From: an uncultured Eggerthellaceae bacterium
Lineage (GTDB): Bacteria > Actinomycetota > Coriobacteriia > Coriobacteriales > Eggerthellaceae
Reading direction: 5' to 3'
NCBI GenBank assembly: GCA_937892845.1
Contig: CALBGP010000024.1
Span: 1-26,311 of the forward strand
DNA length: 26,311 bases
Under the pieces are notes generated by a model. It was given only the letters and a program-made list of their open reading frames with translations, did no database searches and was not told the DNA's origin. The position numbers and the translations under genes were made by a program. The first letter of the stretch is position 1. Every line of letters begins with the position of its first letter. Shown here in pieces: positions 21,379 to 26,311 of the stretch.

Positions 21379-21408
21379 CTTGCCATCTTGGGCACGCGAG
21401 ATGGCAAG
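21379..21408 (+). other. Intergenic hairpin 3 of the rightward operon
   Basis: Perfect 10-bp inverted repeat CTTGCCATCT (21379-21388) and AGATGGCAAG (21399-21408) with the 10-nt loop TGGGCACGCG. The loop, with the AG after it, is close to the GTGGGCACACGAG motif that follows hairpin 4. The next SD is 33 nt downstream. No T run. Confidence 0.75.
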
Positions 21409-21452
21409 CACGGGCGCATATGCGCACGAAGACGCGACGAAGGAGGAAGACC

Positions 21453-21779
21453 ATGGAGGACAGGAAGCTCGAACGCGCCACCGAGGCGGCGGCGAGGGCC
21501 CTGGAGGGCAAGGGGCGCATCGACGAGGTGCTGGAGCAGCGCCCCGGCTGGATCGTCGGCAATGGATGCGACGGGCTGGTGATCATCCGCGTGAGGTATG
21601 CGGAGGACGGCCTGCCCGAGGAGCGGGAGGACCGCCAGGGGTTCGAGCGCGTGGCATCCGGGTACATCGCAGCGCACGCCGGGGACCTGGAGAATTGCGA
21701 GGTCTATTTCGACAGCGCGGACTTCCACATCATGGGCGAGCATGCGCTGATGAGGCACCACGTCAATTGCTTCTGCTAG
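21453..21779 (+). CDS. Hypothetical protein, rightward operon
   Basis: A 108-residue protein with SD AAGGAGGAAGACC before ATG at 21453. Its first 30 residues are a helix (RKLERATEAAARALEGKGRI), then beta strands (GWIVGNGCDGLVIIRVRYAE), an acidic loop (DGLPEEREDRQGFERV), a helix and an end rich in His/Cys (FHIMGEHALMRHHVNCFC). The His/Cys cluster could bind metal. No family is recognised. Confidence 0.72.
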   Translation: MEDRKLERATEAAARALEGKGRIDEVLEQRPGWIVGNGCDGLVIIRVRYAEDGLPEEREDRQGFERVASGYIAAHAGDLENCEVYFDSADFHIMGEHALMRHHVNCFC

Positions 21780-21800
21780 CACGTCACGATGCGCGTACGG

Positions 21801-21826
21801 GCGGCCCCCTGGGTGCCGGAGGCCGC
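21801..21826 (+). other. Intergenic hairpin 4 of the rightward operon
   Basis: GCGGCCCCC (21801-21809) pairs with GGAGGCCGC (21818-21826) with one mismatch over the 8-nt loop TGGGTGCC. GTGGGCACACGAG (21830-21842) follows, nearly the same as after hairpin 2, then the SD. Confidence 0.68.
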
Positions 21827-21854
21827 TACGTGGGCACACGAGGAAAGGAACGGC

Positions 21855-22481
21855 ATGGACAAGACAGAGAAGGCGCTTGAGAAGGCGCTTGAGGAGCGCA
21901 ACCGCTTCGAGGCTGCGCTGATCGGGGAGGCCAAGCTTCGCGATGCGGAGCGCGTGCGGGCGGACCGCCTGGAGCGCGAGCTGGAGGCGGTCCGGCTGGA
22001 GAAGGCCGCCCCGGGAATCGACCGCGCCGCGTTCGACCATGCAGCCGCCGAGCTGGCCAAGGCCAAGGACGCGCTGGAGAGGGCGAGGGCGGAGCTCAAG
22101 GCCAAGACACGCGAATGCACGGCGCTATCGCAGGAGGCGGCACGCCTGAGGGAGGAGCTGGAGGAGGCGAAGCGGGAAGCGCCGAAGGCGCAGGAGCCTG
22201 CGGAGCCGATGCGCGACCTCGCGCCCGAGTTCGGCGAGGGCCTGGTGACGGTGCGCGAATGGGCCGAGTCCCTGGCGGGCGTGCATGTGGACACCGTGGG
22301 CAGCTGGCTCTGGGTCACGGGCGACACACGCGCCCACAAGGACGCGCTGAAGGCCGCCGGGTTCCTGTTCAGCGCGAAGAAAGGGGCATGGTACTGGAAG
22401 CCCGCGGGATCAGCGCCCAAGACCCGCCGCGCCCGCTACGGGTCCGTTGACGCCCTGAAGAGCCATTGGAGCGCAGCATGA
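21855..22481 (+). CDS. Coiled-coil protein with C-terminal Trp-rich (GSWxWVxG) domain
   Basis: A 208-residue protein. Residues 1-118 form a long coiled coil with regular Leu/Ala and Glu/Arg heptads (LEKALEERNRFEAALIGEAK, DRLERELEAVRLEKA). The C-terminal ~85 residues contain GSWLWVTGDTRAHKDALKAA then GFLFSAKKGAWYWKP, a compact domain seen in many ICE, plasmid and phage proteins, often fused to J-domains or coiled coils; its function is unknown to me. The start is ATG at 21855 with GGAAAGGAACGGC; the longer reading from 21789 crosses a hairpin. The stop overlaps the next start (ATGA). Confidence 0.75.
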   Translation: MDKTEKALEKALEERNRFEAALIGEAKLRDAERVRADRLERELEAVRLEKAAPGIDRAAFDHAAAELAKAKDALERARAELKAKTRECTALSQEAARLREELEEAKREAPKAQEPAEPMRDLAPEFGEGLVTVREWAESLAGVHVDTVGSWLWVTGDTRAHKDALKAAGFLFSAKKGAWYWKPAGSAPKTRRARYGSVDALKSHWSAA

Positions 22482-22618
22482 TGGGGATATGCCTGGCGAT
22501 GGCGCTGTGCTGGCTGGCATGGGTGGCCTGGCTGCTGTGCATCATAGCGGATGCCAAGCTTGAGCTGGCGAGGGCGCGGCGCGAGGCCGAAAGGGTGTCC
22601 CCTGAAAGGGACTGGTAG
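22478..22618 (+). CDS. Short single-pass membrane protein
   Basis: A 46-residue protein whose start overlaps the previous stop (ATGA), implying coupled translation. Residues about 3-24 (GICLAMALCWLAWVAWLLCI) are one Trp/Leu/Cys-rich membrane helix and the rest is a charged helix (DAKLELARARREAERVSPER). No SD other than GGAGCGCAGC. It is plausible as a real gene from coupling and composition; role unknown. Confidence 0.6.
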   Translation: MMGICLAMALCWLAWVAWLLCIIADAKLELARARREAERVSPERDW

Positions 22619-22622
22619 GACA

Positions 22623-22647
22623 GCGCCCCTCGCAAACGCGGGGGCGC
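22623..22647 (+). other. Intergenic hairpin 5 of the rightward operon
   Basis: GCGCCCCTCGC (22623-22633) pairs with GCGGGGGCGC (22638-22647) with one bulged T across the AAAC loop. No T run. The next SD (AGGAGGAAATA) is about 33 nt downstream. Confidence 0.7.
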
Positions 22648-22691
22648 GAATATAGAATCGCAAACATGGCGACGTGAAGCAGGAGGAAATA

Positions 22692-23234
22692 ATGGACAAG
22701 GCATACCGCATCAGCATCTGGCACGAAGACGCGAAGGGACCGCACGAGCCCGTGCATGAGAGGGACTACGCATCGGAGGACGAGGCACGCAAGGCGTTCG
22801 AGGAGGCTGCGCAGAAGGTCCGGAACGATTACGAGCACGACCGCAGGTACGGCCACATCTCCTACCGCAACCTGCCCGAGACCCGCTACTTCGCCAGCCT
22901 CACGATGATCCCGCTTGACGAGTACGGCGACCCCGTGGACTCCATGGAGTGGGACGAGCTGGACGACGCATCATGGGGATACGAGGAGTCGGAGGCCAAG
23001 GCGGACCGCGACTGGCGCGAGGAGCAGTGGAGAGCCGGCTACGTCATAAACCACTGGGACGATCCCGTGGAGTTCGCGGCGTGCGTGCCCCTGATGGACG
23101 ATGACGTGCGCGAGGAGGTGCACATGGAGCTCGCGCCGTGCACGGACCAGGAGTTCTTCGACCGTTACTGCGAGCTGCACCTGGAGAAGTTCGGAGACGA
23201 CTTCGAGCCGAACAAGGTCAACCCGCAATGGTAG
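22692..23234 (+). CDS. Strongly acidic hypothetical protein
   Basis: A 180-residue protein with SD GCAGGAGGAAATA before ATG at 22692. By my count about 48 residues are Asp/Glu against about 21 Lys/Arg, giving a large negative charge. The start (AYRISIWHEDAKGPHEP) looks like a beta strand and loop, then helix DEARKAFEEAAQKVRNDYEH, a strand (RYFASLTMIPLDEYGDP), an acidic Trp-rich part (MEWDELDDASWGYEESEAKA) and further helices. No family is recognised. High acidity in small phage proteins is often linked to DNA mimicry, but this is only a suggestion. Confidence 0.75.
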   Translation: MDKAYRISIWHEDAKGPHEPVHERDYASEDEARKAFEEAAQKVRNDYEHDRRYGHISYRNLPETRYFASLTMIPLDEYGDPVDSMEWDELDDASWGYEESEAKADRDWREEQWRAGYVINHWDDPVEFAACVPLMDDDVREEVHMELAPCTDQEFFDRYCELHLEKFGDDFEPNKVNPQW

Positions 23235-23242
23235 GGGGACCC

Positions 23243-23527
23243 ATGCTTGACAAGATCGCAGCAAAGGCAGTCAACGACTCTTACACGACGGATGGCGGCA
23301 GGACCATGGTCCCGACGCACGACGGCCGATGGCACGACGACGACGGCGAAACATGGTACCTGGTGTACCCGTATTTCGTCGATGACCTGTCGTATTCAGC
23401 CATCGACGATGCATTCGACGCCATTCTCGGCGCATTCCTGGACCAGGACGACGACGAAGGCGATATGGTCCTCAAGAGAACGGCGCTCCTCGAATTCATG
23501 GACGCGAGGATGGAAGCCTGGCAATAG
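23243..23527 (+). CDS. Acidic hypothetical protein, last gene of rightward operon
   Basis: A 94-residue protein with GGGGGACCC before ATG at 23243, 8 bp after the previous gene. About 22 residues are Asp/Glu against 7 Lys/Arg, with clusters DGRWHDDDGETWYLVYPYF and LDQDDDEGDM. The middle is beta-like and the end helical (ALLEFMDARMEAW). No family is recognised. It is followed by a strong terminator. Confidence 0.75.
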   Translation: MLDKIAAKAVNDSYTTDGGRTMVPTHDGRWHDDDGETWYLVYPYFVDDLSYSAIDDAFDAILGAFLDQDDDEGDMVLKRTALLEFMDARMEAWQ

Positions 23528-23531
23528 CAGG

Positions 23532-23554
23532 AAAGCCCCCTTCCGGGGGCTTTT
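23532..23554 (+). terminator. Bidirectional terminator between convergent operons
   Basis: AAAGCCCCC (23532-23540) pairs with GGGGGCTTT (23545-23553) around TTCC. There is a T run on the plus side and a short A run on the other side, so it can stop both the rightward operon (ending 23527) and the leftward operon (ending 23556). Confidence 0.88.
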
Positions 23555-23555
23555 C

Positions 23556-23744
23556 TCATTTCGGGGACAGCTTCCCGCCCACGAGCGCCATCGCAGACGC
23601 CTGGACGGCCCTGCACGCCTGGGCCACCTCGATGCCGTTGCACCCGAGCTCGTCCGCTGCATGGCAGATCGCCGTCACAAGTCGCTCGATGTTGGCCTGG
23701 GACACGATCTCAGGGCCGCTGCCCTGCTCCTTCTCCGTTTCCAT
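23556..23744 (-). CDS. Small hypothetical protein, end of leftward operon
   Basis: A 62-residue protein. ATG at 23744 is preferred over GTG at 23750 because GGAGG lies 5 nt before it. The acidic N-terminus (METEKEQGSGPE) leads to two helices (ANIERLVTAICHAADELGCN, EVAQACRAVQASAMALVGG). It overlaps the XRE gene's end by 35 bp. Function unknown. Confidence 0.65.
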   Translation of the reverse strand: METEKEQGSGPEIVSQANIERLVTAICHAADELGCNGIEVAQACRAVQASAMALVGGKLSPK

Positions 23745-23940
23745 CTCCACCTCCGAGTATGTCGTCTACGCTGCACCCCACCGCGCGGCACACGAGGTCC
23801 CACGTGTACAGGGAGCCAGCCATGTCGCACCTGCGTATGCGCCTGACCGTGGACAGGGACAGCCCCGTGACCGCGGAAAGGTGCCTCACGGACACGCCGC
23901 GCTCATCCATGATCGCGCGAAGCCTCTCAGCGGTCCCCAT
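23710..23940 (-). CDS. XRE-family HTH regulator
   Basis: A 76-residue DNA-binding protein. The HTH is complete: TAERLRAIMDERGVSVRHLS (helices 1-2), AVTGLSLSTVRRIRRCDM (helix 3, recognition) and LYTWDLVCRAVGCSVDDIL (helices 4-5). The tail is Gly/Asp-rich. Start ATG at 23940 after TTGGAGGCGAG; the reading from 24099 is a shadow of the gene upstream. It is embedded near the end of the leftward operon, so it may adjust early genes rather than serve as the main repressor. Confidence 0.85.
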   Translation of the reverse strand: MGTAERLRAIMDERGVSVRHLSAVTGLSLSTVRRIRRCDMAGSLYTWDLVCRAVGCSVDDILGGGDGNGEGAGQRP

Positions 23941-24109
23941 CTCGCCTCCAATACGGGCAGACGGTGCCGTCTGAGCCGACGTGCAGGCACCCCTCGCGTG
24001 CGCACAGCTCGCGCAGGCACGCGTAAAGGGGCGTTCCGTCCTCAAGGCCGCACGCAAGCGGCAGCGACTCGCCGCACGTCGCACAGCACCGTCCATCACG
24101 CGTAGTCAC
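23927..24109 (-). CDS. Cys-rich putative zinc-binding protein
   Basis: A 60-residue protein with eight Cys: CCATCGE, LACGLED, LYACLRELCAREGCLHVG and VCPYW. The spacing allows one or two zinc sites. GTG at 24109 is chosen because the full reading from 24157 has no SD; CAGGCGCG and AAGGGA lie upstream but are weak. It overlaps the previous gene by 14 bp and the XRE gene start by the same length. Function unknown. Confidence 0.6.
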   Translation of the reverse strand: MTTRDGRCCATCGESLPLACGLEDGTPLYACLRELCAREGCLHVGSDGTVCPYWRRDGDR

Positions 24110-24521
24110 CGCGCCTGCGTCCCTTCTCCTCGACAGCCGCACGCCCGCGCGCGACATCCGCGAGCGGGAACTTGCGCAGAAGCCCCTCGCACGCGTGCAC
24201 GCAGTCCCACGTCTCCTCGATTATCCGCTCCGAACCCTCGCACACGGCCGCACGGGCGGCCTCCTGCGCCTCCTCGCACACCTTGAGCGCCTGCGACTCA
24301 ACCGTTTCGGACGCCGCACGCAGGTTCTCGGGGAACGAGTATGCCATCCCCAGGGACTGAGCGCCACCTTGCTTGCGCACGCATGCGGCCACGGCCGCTG
24401 CGAACTCGTGCTCGACCTCCTGGCGCACGAACTCCCAGCACCACTCCTCGCATCGCTCCCTCGCGCACCCGTTGCACTCGCCTATCAGGCGCATGACGCG
24501 AGTTACGTGCTCGCCTATCAT
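24096..24521 (-). CDS. Hypothetical protein with N-terminal Cys cluster
   Basis: A 141-residue mostly helical protein. Four Cys at residues about 16-28 (CNGCARERCEEWCWEFVRQE, C-x2-C-x4-C-x3-C) could bind zinc or iron-sulphur. Two further helical parts (ENLRAASETVESQALKVCEE and AQEAARAAVCEGSERIIEET) follow, and a basic end. SD GGAGGTCGGCAG before ATG, ATGA overlap with the DUF3310-like gene. No function can be assigned. Confidence 0.72.
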   Translation of the reverse strand: MIGEHVTRVMRLIGECNGCARERCEEWCWEFVRQEVEHEFAAAVAACVRKQGGAQSLGMAYSFPENLRAASETVESQALKVCEEAQEAARAAVCEGSERIIEETWDCVHACEGLLRKFPLADVARGRAAVEEKGRRRGDYA

Positions 24522-24889
24522 CTGCCGACCTCCTCTATGATCCTATCCAGGCACTCCCTGGCCTTCAGCAGGTCCTCAAGGCCGTTCTTCAACGGCCATC
24601 GCCAAACATACTTGAACGCGCAGCCCCACCAGTAGGCCGTGCTGTTCGTCACATCTGCGCCGTACATCATGGATGCCATCGCGCGGTCGCATGTGACCTC
24701 TCCGTCGCCCTCATAGTGGCGCGGGTTGCGGACGCTGTCCGCCCCGCAACCGAACGGAAGGCGGCTGCGCTGCAACGCCTCCAGCTCGTCCTTCGCCTCC
24801 CTCCAGCTGACGAACATCGTCACCGCCGCAGCGAATGCGACGGCGAACAGCAGCGCAAGCACGGCGATGAATATCTCCTCTCCCATCAT
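24518..24889 (-). CDS. DUF3310-type protein with N-terminal membrane helix
   Basis: A 123-residue protein. Residues about 5-27 (EIFIAVLALLFAVAFAAAVT) are a membrane helix, and the C-terminal part (about 57-120: RHYEGDGEVTCDRAMASMMY, WWGCAFKYVWRWPLKNGLED, LLKARECLDRIIEEV) matches the DUF3310 pattern (HY, W..G.A.KY.WR...KNG..DL.KA...LD..I). To my recollection, T7 gp1.7, a nucleotide kinase, is in this domain family; no kinase motif is visible here. ATG at 24889 is favoured over GTG at 24892 (too near the SD GGAGGTGA). The added membrane helix is unusual. Confidence 0.78.
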   Translation of the reverse strand: MMGEEIFIAVLALLFAVAFAAAVTMFVSWREAKDELEALQRSRLPFGCGADSVRNPRHYEGDGEVTCDRAMASMMYGADVTNSTAYWWGCAFKYVWRWPLKNGLEDLLKARECLDRIIEEVGR

Positions 24890-25194
24890 CACTCACCTCC
24901 GTATTCCATCGGGCAATCTTCAAGCGGTTCCGCAATCGAATCTGAGCCGATGTAATCGCAGCAATCCCATGTGATGTTCCAGTGGTAGCATTCCTCGCAT
25001 CGCTCCATCGCCTCAGGGATGACCGTCTCGGCGTTCCACTCCAGGCGCATCACGACATCGAACGATCGCCCGCAGACGGGGCAGGCGAACGTTGCGGCCG
25101 CGCCGTCGATAGGGTAATCCTCCCGATCCCACAGCGCATCTTCGGGGTCGAACTCCCATCGCCCGCACCACGGACATCTGACACGTGCGCTCAT
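24889..25194 (-). CDS. Zinc-ribbon protein A
   Basis: A 101-residue protein with ATG at 25194 in an ATGA overlap with the previous gene. It has CPWCGRWEFDP, CPVCGRSFDV and a later CEECYHWNITWDCCDY, so one or two zinc ribbons. The end is acidic. The CxxCGR pairs suggest a nucleic-acid or protein-binding role, not proven. Confidence 0.75.
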   Translation of the reverse strand: MSARVRCPWCGRWEFDPEDALWDREDYPIDGAAATFACPVCGRSFDVVMRLEWNAETVIPEAMERCEECYHWNITWDCCDYIGSDSIAEPLEDCPMEYGGE

Positions 25195-25577
25195 TCCCCC
25201 ACCACCTTCGCACCGCAATAGATGCAGAAACTCGGCTTCAGGTCGTTGCAGATCGGGCTTCCGCACTCCGAGCAAAACCATACATACTGCTTGCACTCTG
25301 CGAATACTTCCGACTTGTGACGCTTCCCGTCTGTATCCATGCGGCATGTCGGGCGGTCTATGAGGTCGGCGAACAGCTCCACGGCGGCGCGGGCGGCGAA
25401 GTGGCTCGTCGCGTAATGCAGCCCCGGCCTGTAGTCGTTCGCCGCTTCGAGGATGCGGCTGAAAAGGGCACCCGCTTCTTCCGGTGTGTCGATGATGCCG
25501 TGCCCGTCGCCGAGGTCGGACACGTCCAGCCCCCGCAGCGCCTCGGCCACCTCTCGCCTTCTCTCGTCGCTAGTCAT
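25191..25577 (-). CDS. Zinc-ribbon protein B
   Basis: A 128-residue protein. N-terminal helical segment TSDERRREVAEALRGLDVSD, a middle helix (HFAARAAVELFADLIDRPTC), and a C-terminal ribbon VWFCSECGSPI ... FCIYCGAKVV. This plan (an ERR..VA..LR helix, a LADLI...TCR part, CSECG and a final CxxCGA) repeats in the two genes upstream, so they form a tandem paralogue set. ATG at 25577 after GGAGGTGGTGGAGG, 8-bp overlap with the previous gene. Confidence 0.78.
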   Translation of the reverse strand: MTSDERRREVAEALRGLDVSDLGDGHGIIDTPEEAGALFSRILEAANDYRPGLHYATSHFAARAAVELFADLIDRPTCRMDTDGKRHKSEVFAECKQYVWFCSECGSPICNDLKPSFCIYCGAKVVGE

Positions 25578-25860
25578 CCTCCACCACCTCCGCACCGCAG
25601 CTACGGCAATAGCTCGCATCGAATAATTGAAGGCACAGCGTTTCCAGCACATCATTCATCGGCTCGTTGTATCCGCATTCGGAGCACACGAAGCCGTAGG
25701 TTCCCTTGCCGATGATCTTGTTGTAATCGTCCGCCCTGTTCCTGCACGTCCGCTCGGGGACGTACCGCCTCCCGTCGTCCGCGCCTTCGTGGGACACCTC
25801 GACGTATTCAGGCCATTCGCCGTCCCAGTTCGCGCCCAGCACGAGGCTCGTGTGGCTCAT
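25570..25860 (-). CDS. Zinc-ribbon protein C
   Basis: A 96-residue protein with SD AAGGAGCGGGACA before ATG at 25860. The N-terminal half (SLVLGANWDGEWPEYVEVSH, EGADDGRRYVPERTCRN) ends in the RTCR motif shared with the next-upstream gene, and the C-terminal half has FVCSECGYNEP ... YCRSCGAEVVEDD, a paralogue of zinc-ribbon protein B. It lacks the ERR..LR N-terminal helix of its neighbours. Confidence 0.75.
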   Translation of the reverse strand: MSHTSLVLGANWDGEWPEYVEVSHEGADDGRRYVPERTCRNRADDYNKIIGKGTYGFVCSECGYNEPMNDVLETLCLQLFDASYCRSCGAEVVEDD

Positions 25861-26261
25861 TGTCCCGCTCCTTCCACGCGTGCGCCGCAGCCTGCGCAGA
25901 ACGGCAGCATCTCTCATGATTCCTCGCCGTACTCCGTCACCGCATCGCGGTAGTGCAGCATCTCCCCGCACTCGGAGCAGACGCAGACGTAGTGCGGCAA
26001 CGGCGAGCTGCCATCGTCGCAGTAACGTTCCTCGGCGCGGCACGTCCGCTCTTCCGGCTCTATAAGGTCCGCAAGGCGAGTACAGACCTCGGATGCATGG
26101 AGGCAGCGCCCTGCCCCGCATGCCTGCATCACGTCGTCTATCGGCGCGGGAAGCTCGCCGCACGCGATGATGCTCCAGGATGGGACAACCGCCTCGTATT
26201 CGACCGCAAGTTCCCGCAGCCTCGCCGCGACCTTGCGGCGTTCTTCGTCCGTCGGTTTCAT
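25857..26261 (-). pseudogene. Zinc-ribbon protein D, interrupted by in-frame TGA
   Basis: A gene of 134 codons plus stop if read through. The ATG at 26261 follows AAGGAGAAACG; TDEERRKVAARLRELAVEYE starts the shared N-terminal helix and CTRLADLIEPEERTCRAEER the shared middle. The first Cys pair (VCVCSECGEML) is followed by TGA at 25914-25916, but the same frame continues EMLPFCAGCGARVEGAGQ to a TGA at 25857-25859 that overlaps the next start (ATGA), exactly as in the other genes of this operon. The spacing CSECG-to-FCAGCGA matches that of the paralogue (CSECG-to-YCRSCGA). As written the protein stops at 115 residues and loses the second half of its zinc site. A nonsense mutation, readthrough, re-initiation at the ATG 4 nt after the TGA, or a sequencing error could each explain it. 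Confidence 0.75.
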
Positions 26262-26311
26262 CGTTTCTCCTTCGGTTCGGGAAATGCAGCTTCGAGCGCG
26301 GCCGACAGGAA
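26258..26311 (-). CDS. 3' end of an upstream gene, partial
   Basis: The last 17 codons (ending EAAFPEPKEKR, stop TGA at 26258-26260) of a leftward gene that begins beyond the window. Its stop overlaps the next start in ATGA, like the other genes here. Too short to identify. Confidence 0.6.
   Translation of the reverse strand, partial: FLSAALEAAFPEPKEKR

Noticed and set aside
23247..23846. 199-codon plus-strand frame at the operon end
   Set aside because: It runs out of frame through the acidic protein, the terminator and into antisense of two leftward genes.

Overview
The window is one side of a temperate or formerly temperate siphophage genome (phage or prophage) of the HK97 type. It is GC-rich by eye (well above 60% in most genes), SD sequences are AGGAGG-like, genes are tightly packed with ATGA/GTGA/TGATG overlaps, and GTG starts are common. 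This suits a GC-rich Gram-positive host such as an actinobacterium, possibly a Coriobacteriia gut bacterium. That host guess is an inference from composition and protein style; no host gene or tRNA is present to prove it.

Left to right, positions 1-18818 are a single leftward (minus-strand) late operon, read from high to low coordinates: HNH endonuclease, small and large terminase, portal, prohead protease, major capsid protein, a short hypothetical, four head-tail connection proteins, major tail protein, the tail-assembly chaperone pair with a probable programmed frameshift, a 1514-residue tape measure, a fibronectin-III-rich tail protein, a baseplate-hub-like protein, a probable receptor-binding protein, two small tail-fibre-associated proteins, a membrane-anchored coiled-coil protein, an Acb2-type anti-CBASS sponge, a class V-like holin and a zinc amidase endolysin. 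It ends at a Rho-independent terminator at 6-31.

Positions 18819-19167 hold no gene. They contain a C-rich/G-quadruplex-prone tract, an 11-bp direct repeat array and TATACGCGCGTATA-type palindromes, next to the HNH/terminase genes where a cos site would be expected. A small HTH regulator (19210-19551, minus) with its own terminator follows. A control region (about 19560-19746) has repeated CGAATCG-centred palindromes and a good rightward promoter. A structured 240-nt leader precedes a rightward operon (19953-23527) of eight small proteins that I cannot assign, several strongly acidic. Its five long intergenic gaps each contain a hairpin just upstream of the next SD.

That operon converges on a leftward operon (23556-26311, entering from beyond the right edge) of small Cys-rich proteins, a DUF3310-type protein and an XRE regulator, separated from it by a bidirectional terminator. 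One of the Cys-rich genes has an in-frame TGA that splits its zinc ribbon. The most noteworthy items are the Acb2 homologue in the lysis cassette, the split zinc-ribbon gene, the +1/-2 frameshift site, the repeat-rich region before the terminase genes, and the hairpin-punctuated rightward island.
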